Assembly: GCA_045654645.1 (NCBI GenBank)
Contig: JAZONR010000072.1
Coordinates: forward strand, 1 to 6,193
DNA: 6,193 nt
Direction of reading: 5' to 3'
Source: HGM04593 sp045654645
Lineage (GTDB): Bacteria > Bacteroidota > Bacteroidia > Bacteroidales > Bacteroidaceae
Shown here: one piece after another, positions 1-5,773 of the stretch
How the letters are laid out: each line of letters starts with the position of its first letter
Position numbering within the stretch: position 1 is the first letter of the stretch
Position numbers and translations under genes: made by a program
The notes under the pieces: generated by a model
What the model was told of the DNA's origin: nothing
The model's input: the letters and a program-made list of their open reading frames with translations, nothing else
Databases searched by the model: none

Positions 1-118
1 GACGGTTCAATTCCACGGAAAGAGTTGGTGCACTCTCTGCCTTCCTTTACATCTGTTAAACATCATAGGCAAATATAATCATTCTACTTTATCTTTTTTA
101 TCTTCCGCAAATCTAAGG
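1..118. other. Leader stretch without a recognisable gene
   Basis: No gene is supported here. The first + frame is open from the window edge to a TAA at 76-78 (about 25 codons), so it could be the end of a gene from the left, but its residues match no family I know. The minus frames close quickly. A TATCTTCC element at 99-106 resembles the one before uvrB, and a minus-strand TATATTTG lies at 70-77. Both are AT-rich matches of low weight. Confidence 0.3.
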
Positions 119-311
119 TTGGGAAAGGGGACAGCTGAAAAAGCATAGGCAAAAACTACTGCTCAATCACAGCAACCAACAGCTCTCCCCTTTGCTTGCA
201 AGGGGGAGTGCCGCAGGCGAGGGGGATAAGAATAGACGCACAAAATAACCATCCCCCGCCCGACAGCAAGCTGTCTCGTCCCCCTTGGGACCAAAGGGGA
301 CAGCTGAAATG
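119..311 (+). repeat. Composite intergenic repeat, left copy (modules A-B-A')
   Basis: Two module types alternate. Module A, partial at 119-141 and complete at 250-311, has the core CCCTTGGGA..AAAGGGGACAGCTG plus a small hairpin GACAGC-AA-GCTGTC. Module B, about 151-249, contains TTGCTTGCAAGGGGGAGTGC followed by CGCAGGCGAGGGGG. The same A-B-A' order occurs in reverse complement at 3130-3319, and module A recurs alone at 2533-2594. Loops of the GACAG/CTGTC hairpin differ between copies while the arms are kept, as expected of a structured, REP-like non-coding element. Mobility is not shown: I see no transposase or clear target duplication. Confidence 0.75.
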
Positions 312-441
312 AATAGCAAAAACAAATACCTAATCAAAGCAATAAACAGTTCTCATCTTTCCGTTCTCACCTTTTTTCACAATAAATCCAAACCACCACC
401 ATTTAGTCGCAAAGATATTAGGCAAGCTGCGCCGTTTTTCC

Positions 442-472
442 TATCTTCGCAAATCCTAATTCCCCCAACAAT
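442..472 (+). promoter_or_regulatory. Candidate Bacteroidetes-type promoter and short leader of uvrB
   Basis: TATCTTCG at 442-449 is one base from the Bacteroidetes -7 consensus TAnnTTTG and is followed by CAAAT, where transcription would begin. This gives a leader of roughly 20 nt before the ATG at 473. No convincing TTTG -33 box is at the expected spacing. The leader lacks a Shine-Dalgarno sequence, which is normal for this phylum. Confidence 0.4.
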
Positions 473-2503
473 ATGAAATTCCAGTTAGTATCAGACTACG
501 CCCCAATGGGCGACCAACCCGAAGCAATAGCACAACTTGTGCAAGGCGTTAAGGAAGGAGTGCCCGCGCAAACCCTCTTGGGCGTAACAGGCTCGGGAAA
601 AACCTTCACAATGGCCAATGTCATAAAGGAGATAAACCGCCCCACCCTGATACTCAGCCACAACAAGACACTCGCAGCACAGCTCTACAACGAGTTCAAA
701 GGATTCTTCCCCAACAACGCTGTCGAGTACTACGTCTCATACTACGACTACTACCAACCCGAGGCCTATCTGCCGCAAAGCGACACCTACATCGAGAAAG
801 ACCTCGCCATCAACGACGAGATTGACAAGTTGCGCCTTGCCGCCACATCGGCACTCCTTTCGGGGCGCAAAGACGTGGTAGTCATCTCATCGGTCTCCTG
901 CATCTATGGAATGGGCAACCCCAGCGACTTCTACAACAATGTCATAGAGATAGGCGTGGGGCAGAAACTCGACCGCAATGTCTTTCTGCGCAAGCTTGTA
1001 GCCAGCCTCTACACCCGCAACGACATAAACCTCTCGCGCGGCAATTTCCGTGTCAAGGGCGACACAGTGGAGGTGAGCCTTGCCTACAGCGACCACGTGC
1101 TGCGCGTAACCTTTTGGGATGACGACATTGACGGCATTGAAGAAATCGACAGCACCACAGGCGCCCGCGTAGCCACCTTCGACGACTACCGCATCTACCC
1201 CGCCAACCTCTTTATGACCACCAAGGAGAGCACCGAACGTGCCATCTCCCAGATAGAGATAGACCTTGCCGACCGCGTAGACTATTTTCAAGAGATTGGC
1301 AAGCCGCTCGAAGCCAAGCGCCTGCAAGAGCGCGTAACCTACGACATTGAGATGCTGCGCGAGCTTGGCCACTGCTCGGGCATAGAGAACTACTCGCGCT
1401 ACTTCGACGGCCGCGAAGCCGGCACACGCCCCTACTGCCTTCTCGACTTCTTCCCCAAGGACTTCCTTCTCATCATCGATGAGAGCCACGTGAGCGTGCC
1501 CCAAATACGTGCAATGTATGGCGGCGACCGTATGCGCAAGAACAACCTTGTGGAGTTTGGTTTCCGCCTGCCCGCAGCCTTTGACAACCGCCCGCTAAAG
1601 TTCGAAGAATTTGAAACCCTCACCCCGCAAACCATCTATGTGAGCGCCACGCCGGCCGACTATGAGCTTGTGAAAAGCGAAGGAATTGTTGTTGAACAGG
1701 TGATACGCCCCACAGGCCTCCTCGACCCCGTGATAGAGGTGCGCACATCGGAAAACCAGGTCGATGACGTGATGGAAGAGATACAGCTGCGCGTGGAGCG
1801 CGATGAGCGCGTGCTCATCACCACCACCACCAAACGCAGCGCCGAGGAGCTCACAGCCCACCTGCTGAAGGACGGCGTGCGCTGCAACTACATACACAGC
1901 GACGTGGACACACTGGAGCGTATACAGATTATGACCGACCTGCGCGAAGGCATATACGACGTGCTCATCGGTGTGAACCTGCTGCGCGAAGGCCTCGACC
2001 TTCCCGAGGTGTCGCTTGTTGCCATTCTCGATGCCGACCACGAAGGCTTCCTGCGCAACCACCGCTCCCTCACCCAAACAGCCGGCCGCGCAGCCCGCAA
2101 CGTAAACGGCCTTGTAATATTCTATGCACGGAAGGTTACCGAGAGTATGCAGCGCACCATCGACGAGACCAACCGCCGCCGCGAGAAGCAGATGCGCTAC
2201 AACAGCGAGCACGGCATCACCCCCACCCCAATCAAGAAAGAGATTGGCAACCGCCTTGCCGGTGAGCGAAAAGATACAGGCAAGGGCATAAAGCCCTATG
2301 GCGACAACAACGACACCGCAACAGCAATTGCCTGCGACCCCATTGTTGGCTATATGACACCCGAGCAGCTAAAGAAGAGCATAGAGCGCGCTCGCCGCCT
2401 TATGCAGGACGCCGCCGCAAAGATGGAGTTTATTGAGGCAGCACAATACCGCGACGAGATGTTCAAGCTCCAGGATATTCTAAAAGAGAAAGGTGGCGAA
2501 TAA
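473..2503 (+). CDS. uvrB: Excinuclease ABC subunit B (UvrB)
   Basis: UvrB is the damage-verifying, DNA-loading ATPase of nucleotide excision repair. UvrA delivers it to lesions, and it then recruits UvrC for dual incision in the cytoplasm. The 676-residue product has the full family length. Visible in order: the Walker A motif GVTGSGKT (residues 37-44); the damage-probing beta-hairpin region with SYYDYYQPEAYLPQSDTYIE (89-108); the Walker B/DEAD-like motif DESH (336-339); YVSATP (389-394); the second helicase lobe with TTTKRSAEEL (451-460) and QTAGRAARN (535-543); and a C-terminal UVR domain (about 628-672) that contacts UvrC. The ATG at 473 gives the canonical MKFQLVSDY..GDQP start without a Shine-Dalgarno sequence. 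It appears monocistronic, with repeats on both sides, and is convergent with the DGR. No truncation or missing catalytic residue is seen. I see no functional link to the DGR. Confidence 0.98.
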   Translation: MKFQLVSDYAPMGDQPEAIAQLVQGVKEGVPAQTLLGVTGSGKTFTMANVIKEINRPTLILSHNKTLAAQLYNEFKGFFPNNAVEYYVSYYDYYQPEAYLPQSDTYIEKDLAINDEIDKLRLAATSALLSGRKDVVVISSVSCIYGMGNPSDFYNNVIEIGVGQKLDRNVFLRKLVASLYTRNDINLSRGNFRVKGDTVEVSLAYSDHVLRVTFWDDDIDGIEEIDSTTGARVATFDDYRIYPANLFMTTKESTERAISQIEIDLADRVDYFQEIGKPLEAKRLQERVTYDIEMLRELGHCSGIENYSRYFDGREAGTRPYCLLDFFPKDFLLIIDESHVSVPQIRAMYGGDRMRKNNLVEFGFRLPAAFDNRPLKFEEFETLTPQTIYVSATPADYELVKSEGIVVEQVIRPTGLLDPVIEVRTSENQVDDVMEEIQLRVERDERVLITTTTKRSAEELTAHLLKDGVRCNYIHSDVDTLERIQIMTDLREGIYDVLIGVNLLREGLDLPEVSLVAILDADHEGFLRNHRSLTQTAGRAARNVNGLVIFYARKVTESMQRTIDETNRRREKQMRYNSEHGITPTPIKKEIGNRLAGERKDTGKGIKPYGDNNDTATAIACDPIVGYMTPEQLKKSIERARRLMQDAAAKMEFIEAAQYRDEMFKLQDILKEKGGE

Positions 2504-2532
2504 CAGGTTTTTAACACCCCGGACATTGCTTT

Positions 2533-2663
2533 GCATTTCAGCTGTCCCCTTTCCCAAGGGGGACGAGACAGCTTTGCTGTCGGGCGGGGGATGATTGCCG
2601 TTTCGCTTTCGGCGACGGATTGCCTTTTGACGCGAATATATCAGCAATGGTAATTCCCAAAAA
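2533..2663 (-). repeat. Intergenic repeat module A with tail, downstream of uvrB
   Basis: This begins 30 bp after the uvrB stop. The core (2533-2594) matches module A at 250-311 in reverse complement and the copy at 3260-3319 in direct orientation. The arms GACAGC..GCTGTC (2566-2580) form a hairpin, and the GTCCCC/GGGGAC arms form another. A tail (about 2595-2663: TTTCGCTTTCGGCGACGGAT, then GGTAATTCC) is shared with 3320-3378 but is diverged in its middle. It may act as a 3' transcript-end structure for uvrB. That role is inferred. Confidence 0.7.
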
Positions 2664-2798
2664 CAAGAAGAACAAAAGACAACAGCACAAAAGAGAAAGA
2701 AAGGCCGTTCCTTCTCGCAAGGTACATTGCCACCAAAAGAGAAAACAACAAACTCTGCACCGTGCAAAATCCGTCGGAAGAGAAATTTGTTGACAACA

Positions 2799-2836
2799 AA
2801 AAAGGGAAGCAGTTTTTCAAAACCGTTTCCCTTTTT
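2799..2836. terminator. Bidirectional intrinsic terminator after uvrB
   Basis: Arms AAAAAGGGAA (2799-2808) and TTTCCCTTTTT (2826-2836) pair, and the stem continues inward (GC with CG, then GTTT with AAAC) to a 4-nt loop, with one G-T pair and one mismatch. A run of T follows the stem on the + strand, and the matching A run makes it work on the minus strand too. It is the best terminator for uvrB and could also stop leftward transcripts from the DGR side. It lies about 300 bp after the uvrB stop. Confidence 0.6.
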
Positions 2837-2962
2837 CTATTATTTACTCCTCAATAGAGGTGATACATAAATCTTTTTCATATATCGCATAGTTTCTTTA
2901 TCTATTTTTGACAGAAGGACAAAAGGACAAAAGGCTAATGTGTGTATTATGTGTTAAACCAG

Positions 2963-3000
2963 GCAACATTTTGTTGCAAAGCCCCTAATAGGTGCTTTTT
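2963..3000 (+). terminator. Weak terminator-like double hairpin
   Basis: GCAAC-ATTTT-GTTGC (2963-2977) is a perfect 5-bp hairpin. It abuts a second one, AAAGC-C-CC..GG-T-GCTTT (2978-2999), with one C/T mismatch, ending in a run of five T. The form fits an intrinsic terminator on the + strand. However, no gene immediately upstream needs one, because uvrB already has a better candidate at 2799-2836. Confidence 0.3.
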
Positions 3001-3066
3001 GATTGAACAAGTTGATGAGAACTGCACGCAACTTCTTGTATGCAGTTCTCATCAACTTGTTTAATC
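3001..3066. repeat. 26-bp inverted repeat (long hairpin, 14-nt loop)
   Basis: The left arm, 3001-3026, pairs over its full 26 bp with the right arm, 3041-3066. The only non-Watson-Crick pair is G3005 with T3062. The loop, 3027-3040, is CGCAACTTCTTGTA. No T run follows on either strand, so it is not a typical terminator. Possibilities are a small structured RNA, a recombinase or transposon-end relic, or a miniature element. I recognise none of these specifically. The 2837-3129 stretch holds no gene. Confidence 0.8.
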
Positions 3067-3129
3067 TATGGTTTCTAAACACAAAACTTCTGTTCTTATG
3101 TTCTTTTGTCTAAAAATTGAGTGGTTGCT

Positions 3130-3385
3130 CTTGCATTTTAGCTGGTGGGGATGATTATTTTGTGCGTGTAATTTTATCCCCCTCGCCTGCGGCACTCCCC
3201 CTTGCAAGCAAAGGGGAGAACTGTTGGTTGCTGTGTGTGAGCAGTTGTTTTTGCTCTTGCATTTCAGCTGTCCCCTTTCCCAAGGGGGACGAGACAGTCT
3301 GCTGTCGGGCGGGGGATGATTGTAGTTTCGCTTTCAGCGACGGATTACCTTTGTACACAGCATAGCACCGGTAATTCCAAAACAA
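3130..3385 (-). repeat. Composite intergenic repeat, right copy (inverted relative to 119-311)
   Basis: Read on the minus strand, this has module A (3319-3260), module B (3252-3154) and a degenerate A' (3153-3130), the same order as 119-311 on the + strand. Module B shares with the left copy the long blocks CAGCAACCAACAG, CCCCTTTGCTTGCAAGGGGG and GTGCCGCAGGCGAGGGGG. The tail at 3320-3385 repeats that of 2595-2663. The inverted pair encloses uvrB and could serve as a substrate for homologous inversion of about 3 kb, but nothing here shows that this happens. Confidence 0.75.
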
Positions 3386-3398
3386 TACCGGCACCGTT

Positions 3399-3429
3399 AA
3401 AGGACACAAGCAAAGTCCTTTTGTTTTTT
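3399..3429 (+). terminator. Intrinsic terminator-like hairpin (+ strand)
   Basis: AAAGGAC (3399-3405) pairs perfectly with GTCCTTT (3415-3421) across a 9-nt loop and is followed by TGTTTTTTGG. The T run is on the + side only. No + strand gene is recognised upstream of it after uvrB. It might end read-through or an unrecognised small transcript from the 2900-3400 stretch. Confidence 0.4.
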
Positions 3430-3748
3430 GGTAATAGTGGCAGGACTGTTTGACTGTTAGTTAGATGCCGCTGCAAGCGGTAGCTAACTGAAGGAGTTTC
3501 GCACCACCCAAAAACCAAAAGAAAGAATTTGCTGGCAACACCTTTTTGACCGAGGGATGTTGCCACAGGCAACTCGTGAGCAAAGAAAAGGTGGACTGGC
3601 CTTTCCGTGTGCCGGGACTTTTGGTTCTTTTGGCGGCCAAACCAATATAAGAACAAGTTTTTACCCAGGCCGAATAAGATAGAATATTATTTTTTGAGGA
3701 AAAGGAGATTTTAAAAAAATAGAGCAAGGACAACAGACAAAAATTGAA
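3430..3748. other. Gene-free, hairpin-rich stretch
   Basis: I see no supported coding region. Several short inverted repeats cluster here: GTTAG..CCGCT-GCA-AGCGG..CTAAC at 3457-3488; GGCAAC (3533-3538) / GTTGCC (3560-3565) / GGCAAC (3569-3574), where the middle arm can pair with either neighbour; and TTTGG-CGG-CCAAA near 3634-3646. Two long overlapping minus-strand frames (3345-3656 and 3461-3838) have no recognisable domain and odd composition, so I treat them as chance. The stretch may be a diverged repeat or the relic of an element boundary. Confidence 0.4.
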
Positions 3749-3802
3749 GAGAAGAAAAAAGCAGCAGAGCCTTCCCACTTTTAAAAGTACAAGCACTGCT
3801 GC
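3749..3802 (-). terminator. Candidate terminator of the RT-TR transcript
   Basis: On the minus strand GCAGCAG (3802-3796) pairs perfectly with CTGCTGC (3767-3761). The 28-nt loop contains a 12-bp palindrome ACTTTTAAAAGT (3777-3788), and TTTTTTCTTCTC follows directly (3760-3749). It lies about 90 bp beyond the end of the TR, a sensible place to end the TR-containing RNA. The long loop weakens the call. Confidence 0.45.
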
Positions 3803-3860
3803 ACATACCCTAAAAGGGTTGGTTTTACAAGAACACACATCCTTGAAGGAAAATTTTTGT

Positions 3861-3892
3861 TTACAAACCGTTATTCCAATACATCTGTAAGC
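3861..3892 (-). repeat. TR-side copy of an inverted flank element
   Basis: On the minus strand, directly after the TR stop codon, this reads GCTTACAGAT..TTGGAA..ACGGTT..TGTAA. The same blocks in the same order occur at 5620-5650 next to VR, but on the opposite strand. About 27 bases agree, with small indels between blocks. TR and VR are direct repeats, so this flank alone is inverted between the two sites. The transcript past TR is therefore largely complementary to the coding strand downstream of VR. Function unknown. Confidence 0.7.
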
Positions 3893-4018
3893 TTAGAGGG
3901 CGAGGCGCAGCCCGTTATTGTTGTTGCGGTTGTCGGGAGTGTTGTTGTTGCGATTCGCAACACGGCAGTTCTGCGCATTGTTGTTCCAGCTACCCCCGCG
4001 CAGCACGCGGTTAGAGCC
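3892..4018 (-). repeat. DGR template repeat (TR)
   Basis: TR is the invariant template whose RNA the DGR reverse transcriptase copies with errors at adenines. It starts 5 bp after the RT stop on the same strand. It aligns to 5650-5773 with 106 identities and 18 substitutions over 124 aligned positions, plus one 3-base gap. All 18 substitutions fall on TR adenines (coding strand); no C, G or T differs. Read in the VR frame, TR encodes GSNRVLRGGSWNNNAQN, continues with further Asn runs, and ends in GLRLAL and a stop. It carries 14 AAC/AAT codons placed exactly where the target varies. The last 20 bases before the stop are adenine-free and identical to VR, matching the GC-rich initiation-of-mutagenic-homing segment known from other DGRs. 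TR is a template, not an independent gene. Confidence 0.97.
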
Positions 4019-4023
4019 CACTT

Positions 4024-5025
4024 TCAAAATTCCCCTGTTTCTATCCCTATGCACGATTTTCTAAAGCGCTTTACACTTGCGTGGCGAGTAAATGCAAGCA
4101 GAGATGTCAGCCTTGCCCCATACTCGGCATCATTAATTTCCCCGTTCAAATGCATTTTGGCATATTCTGCTAATTTTGTGCGGAAACGCCTTTTACTATT
4201 TCCGCAAAGAAGCATATACCCCGGCATAACCCTGTATCCAAGAAAACGCACTCCTGCAATGCTTTTCCCCATCTGCGGCTGCTTGATATCGAGTTTCAAA
4301 TTAGAGAACGAATAGTTGCAATAGGCCTTCACTGCTGCTTTCAAGGAGTCTCTATTGTTGTGGAGAAGCAAAACATCATCCATATACCTTATAAACACCG
4401 GCACTTTTTGCACCTCCTTCATAAAATGGTCGAGCCCACTAAGATATAAGTTTGCGAAATACTGACTTGTGAGATTGCCAATAGGTATACCTTTGCCCGG
4501 GGCAACACTGTAGCTATCAATAATTCTATCAAGCAGTTCAAGCAACCATTTATCTTTAAACAACCGTCGAAGAGCGTTCTTCAGTATATTGTGGTCAATG
4601 CTGTCATAGTATTTCCTAACATCCAGTTTTGCATAATAGGAATACCCTTTCATTGCAATGCGCGCCTTGTCCAATGCCGCATACACCCCTTTCCCCTGAC
4701 GTGTTGCATAAGTATCATAAACAAGAGCCTTGTCGAAACGGCTATGACAAACATTCATTATCGCGTGATGAAGAATCCTTTCCTCGAGGCTTGCGGCACA
4801 AATAATCCTCTCTTTTGGGTCATATATTGTAAAGTAGTGATAATTACCCACAACATTCGCTCCGGTGGCAATGTCATTCCTGAGCCTTGTTATATTATCG
4901 CTGAAATTACTGAAAAATTCCCTCACCTCGTTTTTTTCTCTTTTTCCCCTAAAGGCCTTGTGTGCCGCAAGCGCCATATTATCAAGGTCAAGAATTTGCT
5001 CCTTAAGATTCCCTTGCCGTTTCAT
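4024..5025 (-). CDS. DGR-type reverse transcriptase
   Basis: This is the RNA-directed DNA polymerase that would copy TR RNA into adenine-mutagenised cDNA for replacing VR. With the start at 5025 it is 333 residues, typical of these compact RTs. Motifs: the N-terminal MKRQGNLKEQILDLDN; motif A AKLDVRKYYDSIDH (132-145, with the first catalytic Asp at 135); GIPIGNLTSQYFANLYL (179-195), whose IGxxxSQ form is characteristic of DGR RTs, where group II intron and retron RTs have QGxxxSP; the catalytic YMDD (214-217); and RFLGYRV (260-266). No maturase or endonuclease domain follows. An upstream in-frame ATG at 5100 would add 25 residues lying wholly inside the HRDC gene, with no family resemblance, so I chose 5025. 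This start overlaps the HRDC gene's end by 23 bp, suggesting translational coupling. TR lies 5 bp after the stop, so one transcript probably covers HRDC, RT and TR. All catalytic residues are intact. Confidence 0.96.
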   Translation of the reverse strand: MKRQGNLKEQILDLDNMALAAHKAFRGKREKNEVREFFSNFSDNITRLRNDIATGANVVGNYHYFTIYDPKERIICAASLEERILHHAIMNVCHSRFDKALVYDTYATRQGKGVYAALDKARIAMKGYSYYAKLDVRKYYDSIDHNILKNALRRLFKDKWLLELLDRIIDSYSVAPGKGIPIGNLTSQYFANLYLSGLDHFMKEVQKVPVFIRYMDDVLLLHNNRDSLKAAVKAYCNYSFSNLKLDIKQPQMGKSIAGVRFLGYRVMPGYMLLCGNSKRRFRTKLAEYAKMHLNGEINDAEYGARLTSLLAFTRHASVKRFRKSCIGIETGEF

Positions 5026-5497
5026 TGTGTTGAGAGAGTTGCATTGCTTCAAACATACAGCACATAGAATTGCCATATTTCTCAACCTTCTTTTTGCCAA
5101 TACCGTTCACCTCGCGCATAAGAGCCGGGGTAAGCTCCTCATTTCGTGCAAGTTGTGCAAGTTCGGCATCGGTAAACACAGCAAAGGGTGGCACAGCATC
5201 CTCATCGGCAAGCTGTTTTCTGATTTTGCGCAACAATGAAAAACGTTCAAATTCAGCTTCGGAGAGCACATTTCTATAGTCCACCTTTTCACGACGTTCA
5301 TTTTGTGAAAAAACCGCACCTGCATTGCCACCCACAATGGGCAAATAGGTGATGCAAAACGCCCAATATTGCCCCGACAAGCTGTTTATGAACTCCTTTT
5401 TTATTTCCAGCACTCTAACGGTGCGCAAAAAATGGTTCAACTCTTCTGTGGCATCATCGCCGGCCAAAGCCGGCAACATAAATAGTTTTACTTGCAT
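5003..5497 (-). CDS. HRDC-domain DGR accessory protein
   Basis: This small basic-to-neutral cytoplasmic protein of 164 residues would act as the nucleic-acid-binding partner of the DGR RT. The C-terminal part (about 78-155) fits an HRDC domain, the helicase-and-RNase-D C-terminal fold. It shows LLRKIRKQLADEDAVPPFAVF, here split as LLRKIRKQLA (88-97) and VPPFAVF (102-108), then DAELAQLA (110-117) and the NGIGKKKVEKYG turn (131-142). The N-terminal half (1-60: EELNHFLRTVRVLEIKKEF, then YWAFCITYLP) is a separate region that I do not assign to a named domain. HRDC proteins are a known alternative to Avd as DGR accessory genes, and no Avd-like gene is present here. The direct role in priming or homing is inferred from family and position. 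The start at 5497 gives MQVKLFMLP. It lies 153 bp after the target gene and overlaps the RT. Confidence 0.88.
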   Translation of the reverse strand: MQVKLFMLPALAGDDATEELNHFLRTVRVLEIKKEFINSLSGQYWAFCITYLPIVGGNAGAVFSQNERREKVDYRNVLSEAEFERFSLLRKIRKQLADEDAVPPFAVFTDAELAQLARNEELTPALMREVNGIGKKKVEKYGNSMCCMFEAMQLSQHNETARES

Positions 5498-5540
5498 AAA
5501 CTCAAATTTTTAAATCCCCATTCATTAATAACTGCGCCCG

Positions 5541-5613
5541 GTTTTCTGCATTTCGTTTGAGCGCCGGCCGGCTTGCTCCCCAAGCCCCGCGCGCTCACCG
5601 TTATGCAGAAAAC
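5541..5613. repeat. Nested palindrome downstream of VR
   Basis: Three sets of arms nest: GTTTTCTGCAT/ATGCAGAAAAC (5541-5551/5603-5613, perfect 11 bp), TGAGCGC/GCGCTCA (5558-5564/5591-5597, perfect 7 bp) and GGCTTG/CAAGCC (5570-5575/5581-5586, 6 bp, 5-nt loop). Small internal loops separate them. No T run follows on either strand, so it is not a standard terminator. In the Bordetella phage DGR a hairpin or cruciform just downstream of VR promotes homing. This structure is 37 bp past the VR end and is a candidate counterpart, though larger. A post-transcriptional role between target and HRDC is the alternative. Confidence 0.75.
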
Positions 5614-5619
5614 ATTTCA

Positions 5620-5650
5620 GCTTACAGATTTTCTTGGAAACGGTTGTAAC
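5620..5650 (+). repeat. VR-side copy of the inverted flank element
   Basis: Lying directly beyond the target stop codon, this reads GCTTACAGAT..TTGGAA..ACGGTT..GTAAC on the + strand and matches the minus strand of 3861-3892. It sits between VR and the nested palindrome, exactly at the side where cDNA integration begins in known DGRs. Confidence 0.7.
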
Positions 5651-5773
5651 TTAGAGGGCGAGGCGCAGCCCGAGATTGCTGCGGGCGTCGGGAGTGGAGT
5701 AGTCGCGATACGCAACACGGCAGTACCGCGCATAGCTGAACCAGCTACCCCCGCGCAGCACGCGGCAAGAGCC
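5650..5773 (-). repeat. DGR variable repeat (VR) inside the target gene
   Basis: These are the last 41 codons of the target gene, including the stop. Compared with TR, the adenine changes are 9 A to T, 6 A to G and 3 A to C. Of 32 TR adenines between 3915 and 4018, 18 are changed, 12 kept and 2 missing in the gap. Asn codons of TR have become Cys, Phe, Ser, Tyr, Tyr, Tyr, Asp, Tyr, Ser, Ala, Ser and Leu, one stays Asn, one is absent, and a Gln became Arg. The framework (RVLRGGSW, CRVA, TPD, GLRLAL) is unchanged. Confidence 0.97.

Noticed and set aside
285..476. 63-codon + frame ahead of uvrB
   Set aside because: It starts inside repeat module A, has no domain, and runs across the likely promoter to overlap the uvrB start.
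2903..2910. TATTTTTG as a promoter for a small RNA at 3001-3066
   Set aside because: It matches TAnnTTTG, but the region is AT-rich, there is no -33 TTTG at the right spacing, and no transcript can be defined from sequence alone.
3117..3365. 82-codon + frame in the right repeat
   Set aside because: It is a translation of the composite repeat itself. The other repeat copies do not keep the frame.
119..3385. CRISPR array or tandem repeat
   Set aside because: Copies are few, irregularly spaced, in both orientations and composite, and no cas genes are present.
3345..3838. Two long overlapping minus-strand open frames (3345-3656, 3461-3838)
   Set aside because: They overlap each other in different frames, are rich in aromatic and Cys runs from hairpin and poly-A/T tracts, show no domain, and one enters the repeat module.
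3892..4018. TR as a pseudogene fragment of an FGE-fold gene
   Set aside because: A decaying copy would differ at all base types. Here all substitutions are at TR adenines and the site adjoins a DGR RT.
3857..4315. + frame covering TR and the 3' part of the RT gene
   Set aside because: It is the antisense shadow of TR and RT. The minus-strand motifs are decisive.
4024..5025. Group II intron or retron reverse transcriptase
   Set aside because: The motif is IGNLTSQ instead of QGxxxSP. There is no maturase domain, no intron domain V/VI and no msr/msd-like structure, but there is a TR/VR pair.
5541..5613. Nested palindrome as an intrinsic terminator of the target gene
   Set aside because: No T run follows the outer arm on either strand, although a non-canonical role in RNA ends cannot be excluded.
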